DNA of 64,000 nt from Glaciecola petra (GTDB lineage: Bacteria > Pseudomonadota > Gammaproteobacteria > Enterobacterales > Alteromonadaceae), in assembly GCF_031846345.1 (NCBI RefSeq), contig NZ_JAVRHX010000003.1, forward strand, positions 310,001 through 374,000, given 5' to 3'. Shown here piece after piece: positions 43,740-53,246 of this stretch; position 1 is the stretch's first letter, and each line of letters opens with the position of its first letter. The notes beneath the pieces were generated by a model that saw only the letters and a program-made list of their open reading frames with translations, made no database searches and was not told the origin of the DNA. Position numbers and translations under genes: made by a program.

Positions 43740-44615
43740 TCATTCGTCCACTTTCTGGCCTAGTTGATCGGGCGATAACGAATCAGCAGGTGCGCTTTCT
43801 GGTGGCCATAATAAAAGAAGATATTTAATACGATCCAATTGTGCCGACGTTTGTGCTGTCACCTTTGAAAATGGTTTACTTTCATCACGCACAATACTTT
43901 CAATTACTCCCACTGGGTAACCTTCTGGAAATACTTTACCTAAACCAGACGATACTAATAAGTCACCTTCTTGTAAGTCTGCACTGTGAGCTACATGCTC
44001 AAGACTCAGTTCTGTAACAACGCCCGCCCCACCAGCGATTACACTTACATTATTACGACTAATTCTAACAGGGATCGCATGGGTAATATCCGAGATTAAT
44101 AGTACACGGCTGTTAGTTGTGCCCACTTCAACGATTTGCCCAACAATTCCTGTGTCATCTAAGACTGGTTGCCCTTCATACACATCATGTATAGCCCCTT
44201 TATTTATTACAATTTGATGACTATAAGGGTTATTGTCAACAGCCATTAACTCAGCAATCATGCGATGCATACCTGATTGCACGGGAGCATCCAAAAGCCT
44301 TCGTAGATTTTCATTCTCTTGTTTGAGCACGGTAAAACGTTGAAGTTTTTCATTCATCAAGGTTATTTTATTGGTCAAACGTTCATTCTCAACTAAAAGC
44401 GTTTGTCGTGATGTAAATCTTGAGGCGCTCCAGTCCAAGATAGCACCGGGCATATCTGCCACATATTGAAGGGGACTAACAAGCGATGTGAGGTAGGTTC
44501 GTGCAGTCGAAACACTTTCAACTTTTGCATCCATAACCATACCAATAACCGACAATGTCAAAACGATACAAAGTCTATAGAAAAGAGATGGGCCACGCGC
44601 AAAAACTTTATTCAT
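43740..44615 (-). CDS. mreC: Cell shape protein MreC
   Basis: MreC is a bitopic periplasmic scaffold that organises the rod-shape elongation complex. It has an N-terminal helix (about residues 10-28), a coiled coil (about 60-100) and the two-barrel MreC domain (VINKGAIHDVYEGQPVLD and VSSGLGKVFPEGYPVG). The ATG at 44615 gives the normal N-terminus MNKVFARGPS. An in-frame ATG at 44636 lies inside the hairpin downstream of mreB and is less likely, though it has an AAGG before it. Confidence 0.93.
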   Translation of the reverse strand: MNKVFARGPSLFYRLCIVLTLSVIGMVMDAKVESVSTARTYLTSLVSPLQYVADMPGAILDWSASRFTSRQTLLVENERLTNKITLMNEKLQRFTVLKQENENLRRLLDAPVQSGMHRMIAELMAVDNNPYSHQIVINKGAIHDVYEGQPVLDDTGIVGQIVEVGTTNSRVLLISDITHAIPVRISRNNVSVIAGGAGVVTELSLEHVAHSADLQEGDLLVSSGLGKVFPEGYPVGVIESIVRDESKPFSKVTAQTSAQLDRIKYLLLLWPPESAPADSLSPDQLGQKVDE

Positions 44616-44620
44616 ATTCA

Positions 44621-44645
44621 AAAAAAGGCAAGCCATGCTTGCCTT
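44621..44645 (-). terminator. Terminator-like hairpin between mreB and mreC
   Basis: A perfect 9-bp stem (AAGGCAAGC with GCTTGCCTT, 3-base loop) is followed on the minus strand by six T, just before the mreC start. It would reduce mreCD expression relative to mreB. Confidence 0.82.
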
Positions 44646-44661
44646 ATCATAAGTGTGTCAG

Positions 44662-45705
44662 TTAATCGTAGCTAAATAAATCGCCGCCGTGTATATCAAT
44701 CATATCGAAAGCTTTACCACCGCCGCGGGCAACACATGTTAGAGGGTCATCTGCAATAACAACAGGAATGCCCGTTTCTTCCATAAGTAAGCGGTCGATA
44801 TCTTTCAACAATGCACCACCACCCGTTAATACCATGCCTCGCTCAGAAATATCTGACGCAAGTTCTGGTGGAGATTGCTCCAGTGCGACCATTACCGCAC
44901 TGACAATGCCCGATAGTGGTTCCTGCAATGCTTCAAGAATTTCGTTGCTATTAAGCGTAAACCCACGAGGTACACCTTCAGCTAAATTACGCCCACGCAC
45001 CTCGATTTCTTTAACCTCTTCACCTGGGTATGCAGTGCCAATTTCGTGTTTAATTCTTTCGGCAGTTGCCTCTCCAATAAGAGAACCAAAATTTCTTCTT
45101 ATATAGTTAATGATCGCATCGTCGAATTTATCACCACCAATTCTCACCGAGGAAGAATAAACGACACCATTTAAAGAAATAATAGCTACTTCTGTTGTAC
45201 CGCCGCCAATATCAACAACCATTGAACCAGTCGCTTCAGAAACTGGCAGTCCAGCACCAATAGCTGCCGCCATTGGTTCATCAATTAAATATACATCGCG
45301 AGCACCCGCGCCTAAGGCAGATTCTCGTATTGCTCTTCGCTCTACTTGTGTCGAACCACAAGGTACACAAACTAAAACCCGAGGTGAAGGACGCAAGAAA
45401 TTGTTATCGTGTACTTGCTTGATAAAATGTTGAAGCATTTTTTCTGTGACATAAAAGTCGGCAATAACACCATCTTTCATCGGCCGTATAGCTTTAATAT
45501 TTCCAGGTGTTCGCCCCAACATTTGTTTGGCTCCTTGCCCTACTGCAGCAACACTTTTAGGACCACCAGCGCGCTCTTGCCTGATTGCCACAACTGATGG
45601 CTCATTAAGCACTATTCCGTTGTCTTTAATATAAATTAGTGTATTTGCAGTACCTAGGTCGATAGACAAGTCGTTTGAGAACATGCCCCGAAGCTTTTTG
45701 AACAT
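44662..45705 (-). CDS. mreB: Rod shape-determining actin homologue MreB
   Basis: MreB forms membrane-bound filaments that guide lateral wall synthesis. The 347-residue protein has the actin-fold phosphate loops IDLGTANTLIY and VDIGGGTTEVAI, and MVLTGGGALLKDID near the end. It is the first gene of the run and is separated from mreC by a strong hairpin. Confidence 0.98.
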   Translation of the reverse strand: MFKKLRGMFSNDLSIDLGTANTLIYIKDNGIVLNEPSVVAIRQERAGGPKSVAAVGQGAKQMLGRTPGNIKAIRPMKDGVIADFYVTEKMLQHFIKQVHDNNFLRPSPRVLVCVPCGSTQVERRAIRESALGAGARDVYLIDEPMAAAIGAGLPVSEATGSMVVDIGGGTTEVAIISLNGVVYSSSVRIGGDKFDDAIINYIRRNFGSLIGEATAERIKHEIGTAYPGEEVKEIEVRGRNLAEGVPRGFTLNSNEILEALQEPLSGIVSAVMVALEQSPPELASDISERGMVLTGGGALLKDIDRLLMEETGIPVVIADDPLTCVARGGGKAFDMIDIHGGDLFSYD

Positions 45706-45929
45706 GGAGAGCCTTTATAATTCTGTTGTTAATGTAAATGATCGTAGTGTACCCCAAGTATGGCATTTCTGATAGTTTTGCATACAGGTTTTACATACTC
45801 TCTAGGTGTTTAATCAATTTAGAGTCGCGCATTAGCACAAAGTTCGGTCACAGTTATGTTGAAAAAAAGCAAATGACAAAATAGTGTGTGTCCAATAATA
45901 GATTTTCTTTCAATAATTACCGAAAATAC

Positions 45930-46400
45930 TCACTCAGTAATGGCGTCAACAGATACTGTTCTGCTGACTACGCTGTTATCGATAGTACAACTGCCTGTAC
46001 TAGAAAACTTATAATAATTGTAACTAATGCTCTGGAAATTAATCACTTCTGTCGTGCAAACGGTAGAGTAAGAACACAAACGTAAACCCTCTACATTCGC
46101 AAAACTGCTAGGGCTATTTATCGTTTGATTGCAAGCTTGAGCAACGCCGTTATTAGGGAAAGAAAATTCTAAAGCATTTTGGATACCGCTTTGGGCTGCT
46201 AACTCGGCTCGTAAGCCGTAAACTTGTTGTATGGTTGACGCAGAGGAAGCATTTAATGCCTTGATTAAACTCGCAACAAGCAAACCACCCACCACAATGA
46301 TGAATAAGGCCATAACAATCATATTGCCTTGTTGTTTACGCAAACTCTTTTTATTCAAACTGTGGCCAAGAGAGCAAGCCATAGCGTGTTTAAGGTACAT
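45930..46400 (-). CDS. mshP: MSHA biogenesis protein MshP
   Basis: This is a PilX-like minor pilin component of the MSHA pilus. The N-terminus has a short basic leader (KQQG) followed by NMIVMALFIIVVGGLLVASL, as in MshP. The remaining 110 residues are secreted and contain paired cysteines. It is the last msh gene here; no mshQ follows before mreB. It overlaps mshO by 11 bases. Confidence 0.82.
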   Translation of the reverse strand: MYLKHAMACSLGHSLNKKSLRKQQGNMIVMALFIIVVGGLLVASLIKALNASSASTIQQVYGLRAELAAQSGIQNALEFSFPNNGVAQACNQTINSPSSFANVEGLRLCSYSTVCTTEVINFQSISYNYYKFSSTGSCTIDNSVVSRTVSVDAITE

Positions 46401-47277
46401 TTGGAATTTGCACCTCTTTCATAAACGTGACTCGCTCTTCTTCTCTTCCAAAAATAAAAAATGCACTGGTTGCCGCGTTGCGTTGAAAGCTTGCAGGTAC
46501 AGAATTAAAAGGGTTTTGCTCGCCAACACTAGCGCTCGCACCTAATTGATTTACAATATTTTGCGCCATCAATGTGCCACCTGAAGTATACAAGGTTTGG
46601 GTCACATTGATGCTGTCTTGGTGTCGATACACACTGTTATTTCGCATACAAAAACTGGTTGTACTATCGGCAAAATACATGCGTCTTGATGGCGATGTGG
46701 TGGCAAATCCATCATCGAAACTTACCTGTATAACACTGTCGGAGTCATCTAGTGTTGAACAATCACCATCACCATCGTCGGTACAGCTAACTACGGCCTG
46801 TTGCTTACTTCGACTAGGGTCATATACGTCTTGATGTTGAGTTGGGAAAACGACAGCAATGTCACTAGTCGTTGGGACAAAAACGTTACTTTGGATATCA
46901 CTTAATTCTGCTACGTCAGCGATGGTGCTTACTTCATTTTCCAACGGTAATTGCAAATAAATAGCGTTCCATTTTAATGGCACAAATTCAATACAGTGCA
47001 CACTACTATTTCCTGATATTCTGACTGAATTTGGCACTGCGTTTGACAACTCGCGAGTGAGGCGCTCCATTAGAAAACTTCCTTCCCTAACCAAATTCTC
47101 TCTTTCATTTGTGACCGTGACAGACTCTACTACGCTGCGAAAAATACCACTAATCGAAACTGAAACAATACCAAGCACAACAATAACCGTAATAAGTTCA
47201 ATCAAAGTAAACCCAGTTTGTTTTTGGACAGGCACTGCTTGTTCTTGGACAGGCAAGATAATTGGTAACGAGGCCAT
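46390..47277 (-). CDS. mshO: MSHA minor pilin MshO
   Basis: The prepilin cleavage site is QTG/FTLIELITVIVVLG (Gly22). The 295-residue length and the ERENLVREGSFLMERLTRELSNAVPNS segment fit MshO. The leader peptide is long and unusual: LPVQEQAVPVQKQTG contains PVQ twice, encoded by two copies of TGCCTGTCCA 21 bases apart. The ATG overlaps the mshD stop codon by one base. Confidence 0.88.
   Translation of the reverse strand: MASLPIILPVQEQAVPVQKQTGFTLIELITVIVVLGIVSVSISGIFRSVVESVTVTNERENLVREGSFLMERLTRELSNAVPNSVRISGNSSVHCIEFVPLKWNAIYLQLPLENEVSTIADVAELSDIQSNVFVPTTSDIAVVFPTQHQDVYDPSRSKQQAVVSCTDDGDGDCSTLDDSDSVIQVSFDDGFATTSPSRRMYFADSTTSFCMRNNSVYRHQDSINVTQTLYTSGGTLMAQNIVNQLGASASVGEQNPFNSVPASFQRNAATSAFFIFGREEERVTFMKEVQIPNVP
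47225..47255 (+). repeat. Tandem pair of TGGACAGGCA, 21 bases apart
   Basis: Copies at 47225-47234 and 47246-47255 lie in the leader-peptide codons of mshO and read PVQ on the coding strand. Confidence 0.9.
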
Positions 47278-47891
47278 CAGAAATTGTACCGATATGTTGA
47301 AAAAACTATGACTTCTCCACCAGGCGTTGTCACATTTACTACAATGCGTTTTTGCTCAGCAATTAGAGTTCCCGAATCAAGATTACCATCTTGGTCTAGG
47401 TCGTCGTCATTAATTCCATCGGTATTGGCATCATAAAATACACTCACACTGGCTTGGAAACCTAGAAATAGATCACTCACATCGCTCGAATAGCTAAGAC
47501 CAGCGCTATTTGCGATATCTGCACCTGTTAATTCAAGACCATTGTAATCGTCTATATCATCAAATAAGTTTCTGACCTCTCCTGAGTCAGGACCCAATTG
47601 AGAAGAAGTTGAACAATCAACGAGAAAATTACAAGCGCTTTGAGTACCATTGACGATTGTATTTTCGTCAAATGCCTTTGAAGTAATTTCATTTAGAATA
47701 GATTGAGCAAGTGTTACCGATCTTACTTGCCATATTGGGTCAACTCCACGCTTAGCCTGCGGCAAAATTATTGACGATATGAACACCATTGCGATTGAAA
47801 ACAACACAATACCTACAACAATCTCAATAAGTGTAAAACCATGTTGGCTACCTGAACGAAATTGTTTGGTATCTGTATTATGAACAAGCAT
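47277..47891 (-). CDS. mshD: MSHA minor pilin MshD
   Basis: A basic leader ends at Gly before FTLIEIVVGIVLFSIAMVF. The segment ILPQAKRGVDPIWQVRSVTLAQSILNEI is characteristic of MshD. The 204-residue protein has cysteines near the middle for a disulphide. It overlaps mshC by 14 bases. Confidence 0.88.
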   Translation of the reverse strand: MLVHNTDTKQFRSGSQHGFTLIEIVVGIVLFSIAMVFISSIILPQAKRGVDPIWQVRSVTLAQSILNEITSKAFDENTIVNGTQSACNFLVDCSTSSQLGPDSGEVRNLFDDIDDYNGLELTGADIANSAGLSYSSDVSDLFLGFQASVSVFYDANTDGINDDDLDQDGNLDSGTLIAEQKRIVVNVTTPGGEVIVFSTYRYNF

Positions 47892-48438
47892 AGATATATC
47901 CTTGCGGCTCGATGCATACGCTTAAGGTATCTTCACCTATAAAATTTATCCGGCAAGTTGCTGAACAAGTCCCTGAACTTGTGATGGGGCGGCCCAAATT
48001 ATCAAATTGAATGAATGAGATTACATTGCCTGCATCTAAGGCTGAGATACTAATGCTGGCCTGATTTAATTCACTACTATCAGAACGTAAGTAGTCAGGG
48101 CTATTTGCATCAATTGTGTTTCCACAACTACTTGCTTCGTCGCCTGCTAAATAAGAATCGCTGGAAGCGCCATATTGGGGATTTGCGCTTGTATTTAATA
48201 TCATCTTGTAACAAAAATTATCGCGGGTATCGTAAATAGCTTTAATTTGAATGTTCCGCATAGCAGCTGTAAATTGCTGTTGATAGGCATACTCTGAAAA
48301 GCCTGAATTGCCAAAAAAACGGGGGACAACAACAATAGCCAATATACTTACCACTGCAATAACAGTAATAAGCTCAATCAAGGTGAAACCTGATTGAGCT
48401 ATGTTTTTGTATTGTAGAGTGGATGCTATCCGAGTCAT
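47878..48438 (-). CDS. mshC: MSHA minor pilin MshC
   Basis: A type IV prepilin with leader ending SG/FTLIELITVIAVVSILA. The family-typical PRFFGNSGFSEYAYQQQFTA segment points to MshC. Four cysteines are in the globular part. It follows mshA by 21 bases. Confidence 0.88.
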   Translation of the reverse strand: MTRIASTLQYKNIAQSGFTLIELITVIAVVSILAIVVVPRFFGNSGFSEYAYQQQFTAAMRNIQIKAIYDTRDNFCYKMILNTSANPQYGASSDSYLAGDEASSCGNTIDANSPDYLRSDSSELNQASISISALDAGNVISFIQFDNLGRPITSSGTCSATCRINFIGEDTLSVCIEPQGYIYACS

Positions 48439-48459
48439 ATCAAATAGACACGCTTTTGG

Positions 48460-48981
48460 TTAGCAAGCGTTATCAAGTACCGTAATGGTTGGTGTTGCAC
48501 CTACGGAAGCTGCACTTGTATATTGCACATAGCAACCAGTAGCAGGTGATGCTGCATCATCTGAAGTGATAGTTGCAAACCGAAAACGCACAACGTCATC
48601 TGTTGCATCCGCATTTTCAATGGTAATTTTACCTTCTTCCATATCTACAATTGTTGACCAATCCGCAATTGTATCCAAGGTGCTAGCATCTGGGTATCCA
48701 TAGACCACTGACACGCTTGTGCCTGAAATAGTTACTGTGTCTGAAGCTGATCTTTGCACACCTTTAATTGCTGCTTTTGCATAAACTAGCTGAGAAGCGC
48801 CTTGAATTGCCGCCTTCACACCTTGCAGTGTTTCAACTCTAGCATCAGATTGAATATCAATGAAACGAGGCGCGGCAGTAACTGCCAGAATGCCTAGAAT
48901 AACAATGACAATAATAAGTTCTATTAAAGTAAAGCCCTTTTGTTGGCTTAATTTGGTTCTACTAACGTGTTGCTGACTCAT
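48460..48981 (-). CDS. mshA: Major MSHA pilin MshA
   Basis: MshA is the main subunit of the mannose-sensitive haemagglutinin pilus, used for surface attachment. The leader ends KG/FTLIELIIVIVILGILAV. The mature protein has a cysteine pair near its C-terminus. The gene order F-B-A-C-D supports the assignment over mshB. Confidence 0.9.
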   Translation of the reverse strand: MSQQHVSRTKLSQQKGFTLIELIIVIVILGILAVTAAPRFIDIQSDARVETLQGVKAAIQGASQLVYAKAAIKGVQRSASDTVTISGTSVSVVYGYPDASTLDTIADWSTIVDMEEGKITIENADATDDVVRFRFATITSDDAASPATGCYVQYTSAASVGATPTITVLDNAC

Positions 48982-49022
48982 TGCGAACTCCCGCTCTAAA
49001 ATAATGTCGAAATGTTTAAAAT

Positions 49023-49631
49023 TTAGTTGTTACTGAAAACTCTGACCTGTCCAATTCGAGGGTCATACACAAAACCGTTTCCTTCACTTACTGTTAACGG
49101 CTCTTGTTGCTGATTCTTTACTGTTTGTAATAAATAATAGTGACAAACATCATTTCCCCCTGAACCTTGATTAAGATTTACATTGGTAAAATATTGAAAT
49201 TCTTCTGCTACGGCTGGGTTCCAGTCAGAAGTAATTGTTGGTGCGCTTTGCAAGATTAAATTAAAAATACTCTCGCAATCCAAACGCGTCATCTCATCAT
49301 CTTCTGTGCTAGGGTCATTATTCAACTGCCCAGTGGGATACCCAGTGTCACCATCAACACCAACGGGGATACCTTCAATAGTGACAAATGTTTGATTAGT
49401 GTTGTTGTTAAATCGAGGACGAGCTTCGATTTCCCACTGCGAACGCACTAGCCCAACACCTGTAGCGTAACCACCGGCAACACCTTCCACCGTTGCATCT
49501 TCCGCATCTTCAGTAACGTTTAAGAATCTTGGTATCGCGGTAGCCGCCAAAAGACCCAAAATGACCACAACAATCACCAACTCTATCAAGGTAAAACCTG
49601 ATTCGCTTTGTTTCGACCAGTGCTTAAGCAT
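49023..49631 (-). CDS. mshB: MSHA minor pilin MshB
   Basis: The leader ends SG/FTLIELVIVVVILGLLAATAIPRFLN. The 202-residue protein has the VEGVAGGYATGVGLVRSQWE segment seen in MshB. It precedes mshA and follows mshF, the conserved order. Confidence 0.88.
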   Translation of the reverse strand: MLKHWSKQSESGFTLIELVIVVVILGLLAATAIPRFLNVTEDAEDATVEGVAGGYATGVGLVRSQWEIEARPRFNNNTNQTFVTIEGIPVGVDGDTGYPTGQLNNDPSTEDDEMTRLDCESIFNLILQSAPTITSDWNPAVAEEFQYFTNVNLNQGSGGNDVCHYYLLQTVKNQQQEPLTVSEGNGFVYDPRIGQVRVFSNN

Positions 49632-49643
49632 GGTATTCCCCAG

Positions 49644-50105
49644 TTATTTCGAAGTAAGCTCGCCGCTACCAATATGGTAATGAATTTGGCGTCCTACATA
49701 TTCAAAGTTACAAATGACGTCATTGGCAATCATGCCGTTTCCCTCACTTATAGTTGTCGTCACTTTTACTGAATTATTGAATGATTTTTCATTCATCAGC
49801 CAAGTCAAAAGTGTCTTGCACCCTTCGATGGACTTATCAATTCTGATTGTCCCATCTTTGTTAAACTCGATTTCAAAGCCCTGCATAGCATTTTGGGGCT
49901 TGAAAAATAGCGACAGTGGTCGACCTTCGTTTTGCCATTGCCACTCTAGTTGTTCTATCGCAATTGTCATCTTCGTAAAAAGGTTGACTGCGCTCACCTG
50001 TTGCCAAGATGCGTTATCGTTGTAAAGTGCCCTAACCAAAGAAGTAAGTATTACTATAGCTATACCTACAATTAACAATTTATGCCAAAGCGTTTTTGTT
50101 AACAT
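49644..50105 (-). CDS. mshF: MSHA biogenesis protein MshF
   Basis: A small bitopic protein: one N-terminal membrane helix (about residues 8-26) and a periplasmic part containing MTIAIEQLEWQWQNEGRP. It is assigned chiefly by position between mshG and mshB and by its topology. Confidence 0.78.
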   Translation of the reverse strand: MLTKTLWHKLLIVGIAIVILTSLVRALYNDNASWQQVSAVNLFTKMTIAIEQLEWQWQNEGRPLSLFFKPQNAMQGFEIEFNKDGTIRIDKSIEGCKTLLTWLMNEKSFNNSVKVTTTISEGNGMIANDVICNFEYVGRQIHYHIGSGELTSK

Positions 50106-50139
50106 TGGCTTGTCAAACCTCGACGCGCACTACACATTG

Positions 50140-51363
50140 TTAGCTCACAGCTCCCATCATGTCCCACATCGGCGTAAATATGCCTAACGCCAGAATCAAA
50201 ACAAGCACCGCTACAACAGATATCAATATGGGTTCAATTTTTGAGGTCAAACTAGCTAAATCATAATCAACTTCGCGTTCATAAAAGTCTGATACTTCCT
50301 CAAGTAACTCATCTACCCGACCCGTTTCTTCGCCAACGCTAATCATTTGTAAAACTAGCGGCGTAAATAAGCTACTAGCCACCGATACTCTCGTTAAGCT
50401 TTCACCTTTTTCGATTTGACGACGCATTTTTAAGATTGATTCTGCCATATAGGCATTACTCACAGCGTCAGCAACTAGTGAAAGTGCCGTCGTTAAGGGA
50501 ACCCCTGATTTGAGCATCATTGAAAAACTTCTAGAAAATCTCGCTAATAAACTTCTTTCAATTATTGGACCAATTACCGGAAACCTTATTTTGAGATGAT
50601 CCCATTTGATCAATCCATCTTGGGTATTTATATACTGTTTAGTTATGAATACTGATACTAAAATTAAGCCAACTAACACATACCATTGATTGATGAAGAA
50701 ATTAGAAGTTGCAAGTAAGATCCGAGTCATTAATGGTAACTCGGTACCAAACTTATCAAACATATTAGCAAAAATGGGTATCACGAAAATATTCAGTATT
50801 ACAATGGCGGCAGTAATCGCAATAATGACAAAAGTCGGATAGCGAGTAGCGGCCTTTATCTGCTTGCGTGTTTCTTGTTCTCTTTCCAGGTATTTGGCAA
50901 GTTGTAGAAAAGCAGCATCGAGACGCCCTGTATTTTCACCAACATGCACAACACTCACAAACAACTGATTAAAAATATCTGGATGTTGCGCTAGGGCTGA
51001 GGAAAAATTACGGCCTTTCTCTAGACTTGCAATAATATCTTCCAACGCAACTTTTAAACGCACTGATTTAGTCGTTGTTAGGCCAGAAACCGCTCGTATG
51101 ATAGGTATTCCGGCTTTTGTTAGAGAATACATTTGGCGCGAAAAAATAACGAGTTCGTCTAGACTTACATTTGGAGTTAAAAAATTAATGGCTTGTGTGG
51201 TTTTTTCGGTACTTTGTTCTAGTCTTTCATTCGGCAAAATTTCAATCGGAATAATGGCTCTTGCAGACAACATTTTGGCAACCGTATTTTCGTCGCTAGC
51301 ATCTACCGAACCTTGAGTAATATCGCCATTGGATAAGCGACCCTTGTAGCTAAAACCAGGCAT
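50140..51363 (-). CDS. mshG: MSHA inner-membrane platform protein MshG
   Basis: MshG belongs to the GspF/PilC family and forms the membrane platform of the pilus. The 407-residue protein has two GspF repeats (about 70-190 and 270-390) and three membrane helices. It ends one base inside the start of mshE. Confidence 0.93.
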   Translation of the reverse strand: MPGFSYKGRLSNGDITQGSVDASDENTVAKMLSARAIIPIEILPNERLEQSTEKTTQAINFLTPNVSLDELVIFSRQMYSLTKAGIPIIRAVSGLTTTKSVRLKVALEDIIASLEKGRNFSSALAQHPDIFNQLFVSVVHVGENTGRLDAAFLQLAKYLEREQETRKQIKAATRYPTFVIIAITAAIVILNIFVIPIFANMFDKFGTELPLMTRILLATSNFFINQWYVLVGLILVSVFITKQYINTQDGLIKWDHLKIRFPVIGPIIERSLLARFSRSFSMMLKSGVPLTTALSLVADAVSNAYMAESILKMRRQIEKGESLTRVSVASSLFTPLVLQMISVGEETGRVDELLEEVSDFYEREVDYDLASLTSKIEPILISVVAVLVLILALGIFTPMWDMMGAVS

Positions 51364-53246
51364 TAGTCAATATCCTCTAAGCTAAAGCCACCACTTGGTT
51401 CTGGCTTATCAATATCAGATTGATTGTCTGTCAGTGAAGCTATGGTTGGTGCGTTCGTTGCCTGTCCAGAAACTTCATTTTCTGCTTGTAAAGAATCTGT
51501 GTTGTGCGCACTTTCTTTGTCTGGCTCATTCGGGGGTAGTGGTTTTGATTCTTGCACAATTTCAACAAGCCGCATGACTTCATCTAGGGTTGTAATTCCC
51601 AATTTAGCGTAATCTAACGCAGCCATCGCAAGAGGGCGATACCCATCAGAGCATTTTGCCGCTTTTGTAAAATCATCCGTATCATTGTTTTTAAGGGCAC
51701 TCATCATATCTTCGTTAAGTTGGAGTAACTCAAAGACCCCAATTCGGCCTCGATAACCAAGATAATTGCAACGCTGGCATCCCTTACCCTTTTTAAATTC
51801 ATAATGAGAGAGATTGTCTTGCAACTGTGATAGCCATACTTGCTGTTCTTGGTCAGGCTCATGAGAATCGATACAATTATCACAAATTTTTCTGACAAGA
51901 CGCTGAGCAACTATTGCCTTCAATGAACTGGCTACTAAGTATCCCGGCGCTCCCATATCGAGTAAGCGGATAGCACTACTGATGGCATCATTAGTGTGCA
52001 AAGTAGATAATACCAAGTGACCCGTTAGCGCTCCTCTTAAACCGATTTCAACCGTTTCATGGTCGCGCATTTCACCAACCATAATAATATCCGGATCTTG
52101 TCTTAACGTGGTGCGCAAAACGCTAGAAAAAGTTAGATTGATTTTTTGATTAATCTGGACTTGATTGATTCTTGGTAGACGATATTCCACAGGATCTTCT
52201 ACCGTGATTATTTTCACTTCTGCTTTATTTAATTCATTTAATGCGCCATACAATGATGTTGTTTTGCCGGATCCAGTAGGCCCAGTCACTAAGATCATGC
52301 CATGGGGACGACGCAATAAGGTTCTGAATCGGTCCATGATGTCTGAGGGCATTCCAGTTTTATCTAAGCTTAATACGCCTTGTGATTGATCAAGTAGCCT
52401 CAACACAACGGACTCGCCTTGTTGGACAGGCATTGTAGAAACACGCACATCAATTTTATGATTCTTAACTGTAACTTGCGCCCTACCATCTTGGGGTAGA
52501 CGTTTTTCTGAGATATCAAGGCCAGACATCAATTTCAATCTAAGTACAAGTGCCGCCGCTATATTTGCTTCTTGGATGATGTTTTCTTGCAGTACACCAT
52601 CAACACGTTGCCGAATTCTTAGTTGCTTTTCATCTGGTTCAATGTGTATATCAGATGCTTTGGCAATGACCGCATCTTCAAAAATTGATTGCAATAATTT
52701 AGCAACTAAGTTGTCTTCGTCATCACTTAAACCGGATGTTAGTTGAAACTCTGAATCATCTTCATATTCATCAGCAAGTTCTTGTGCAAATGAGGCAATC
52801 TCTTCGGTTTTGCGATAAAAGTTCTCATATGCATTAAATAATTCAGATTCGCTGACTACAGCGACTTCAATTGCTTTAGGTAGTTTTGCCGCTAGTTCGT
52901 CAACAGCATTAATGTCGGCAGGATCACTCATCCCAACCAGTAAATGATCATCTTTGTCATCAATAACTAAAGCTCTGTAACGACGAGCTTGAATCTCAGG
53001 TAACATGCGAACCGCATTTGGATTAATTTTGTAATCCGACAAATTAATCAAGGGTACCTTCAAATGCTTGGACAGCAATTCCAAAAGTTGCAATTCGCTT
53101 ACCATGCCCATTGAAACAAGTGTTGCACCGAGCTTACGTCCAGAGTTTCGTTGCTCAGATAATGCTAACTTTAGTTGTTGTTCGTTGATTAAATTTTGTT
53201 GTACAAGTAAATCGCCTAATCTCAATTTGACAGTCGGTTTCTCCAT
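51363..53246 (-). CDS. mshE: MSHA extension ATPase MshE
   Basis: MshE powers pilus polymerisation and binds c-di-GMP through its N-terminal MshEN domain, which lets c-di-GMP levels set surface piliation. Here residues 1-150 hold that domain (LGATLVSMGMVSELQLLELL). The ATPase has Walker A at 322-329 (GPTGSGKT), a Walker B region TLRQDPDIIMVGEMRD and a CxxC zinc pair. The C-terminal tail of about 60 residues is acidic and longer than usual. The DNA holds the dispersed 10-mer twice. Confidence 0.94.
   Translation of the reverse strand: MEKPTVKLRLGDLLVQQNLINEQQLKLALSEQRNSGRKLGATLVSMGMVSELQLLELLSKHLKVPLINLSDYKINPNAVRMLPEIQARRYRALVIDDKDDHLLVGMSDPADINAVDELAAKLPKAIEVAVVSESELFNAYENFYRKTEEIASFAQELADEYEDDSEFQLTSGLSDDEDNLVAKLLQSIFEDAVIAKASDIHIEPDEKQLRIRQRVDGVLQENIIQEANIAAALVLRLKLMSGLDISEKRLPQDGRAQVTVKNHKIDVRVSTMPVQQGESVVLRLLDQSQGVLSLDKTGMPSDIMDRFRTLLRRPHGMILVTGPTGSGKTTSLYGALNELNKAEVKIITVEDPVEYRLPRINQVQINQKINLTFSSVLRTTLRQDPDIIMVGEMRDHETVEIGLRGALTGHLVLSTLHTNDAISSAIRLLDMGAPGYLVASSLKAIVAQRLVRKICDNCIDSHEPDQEQQVWLSQLQDNLSHYEFKKGKGCQRCNYLGYRGRIGVFELLQLNEDMMSALKNNDTDDFTKAAKCSDGYRPLAMAALDYAKLGITTLDEVMRLVEIVQESKPLPPNEPDKESAHNTDSLQAENEVSGQATNAPTIASLTDNQSDIDKPEPSGGFSLEDID
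51459..51468 (-). repeat. Dispersed 10-mer TGGACAGGCA
   Basis: Encodes SGQA in the low-complexity C-terminal tail of MshE, a region tolerant of insertion. Confidence 0.8.
52423..52432 (+). repeat. Dispersed 10-mer TGGACAGGCA
   Basis: Read antisense it encodes MPVQ in the conserved core of MshE. Confidence 0.8.
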
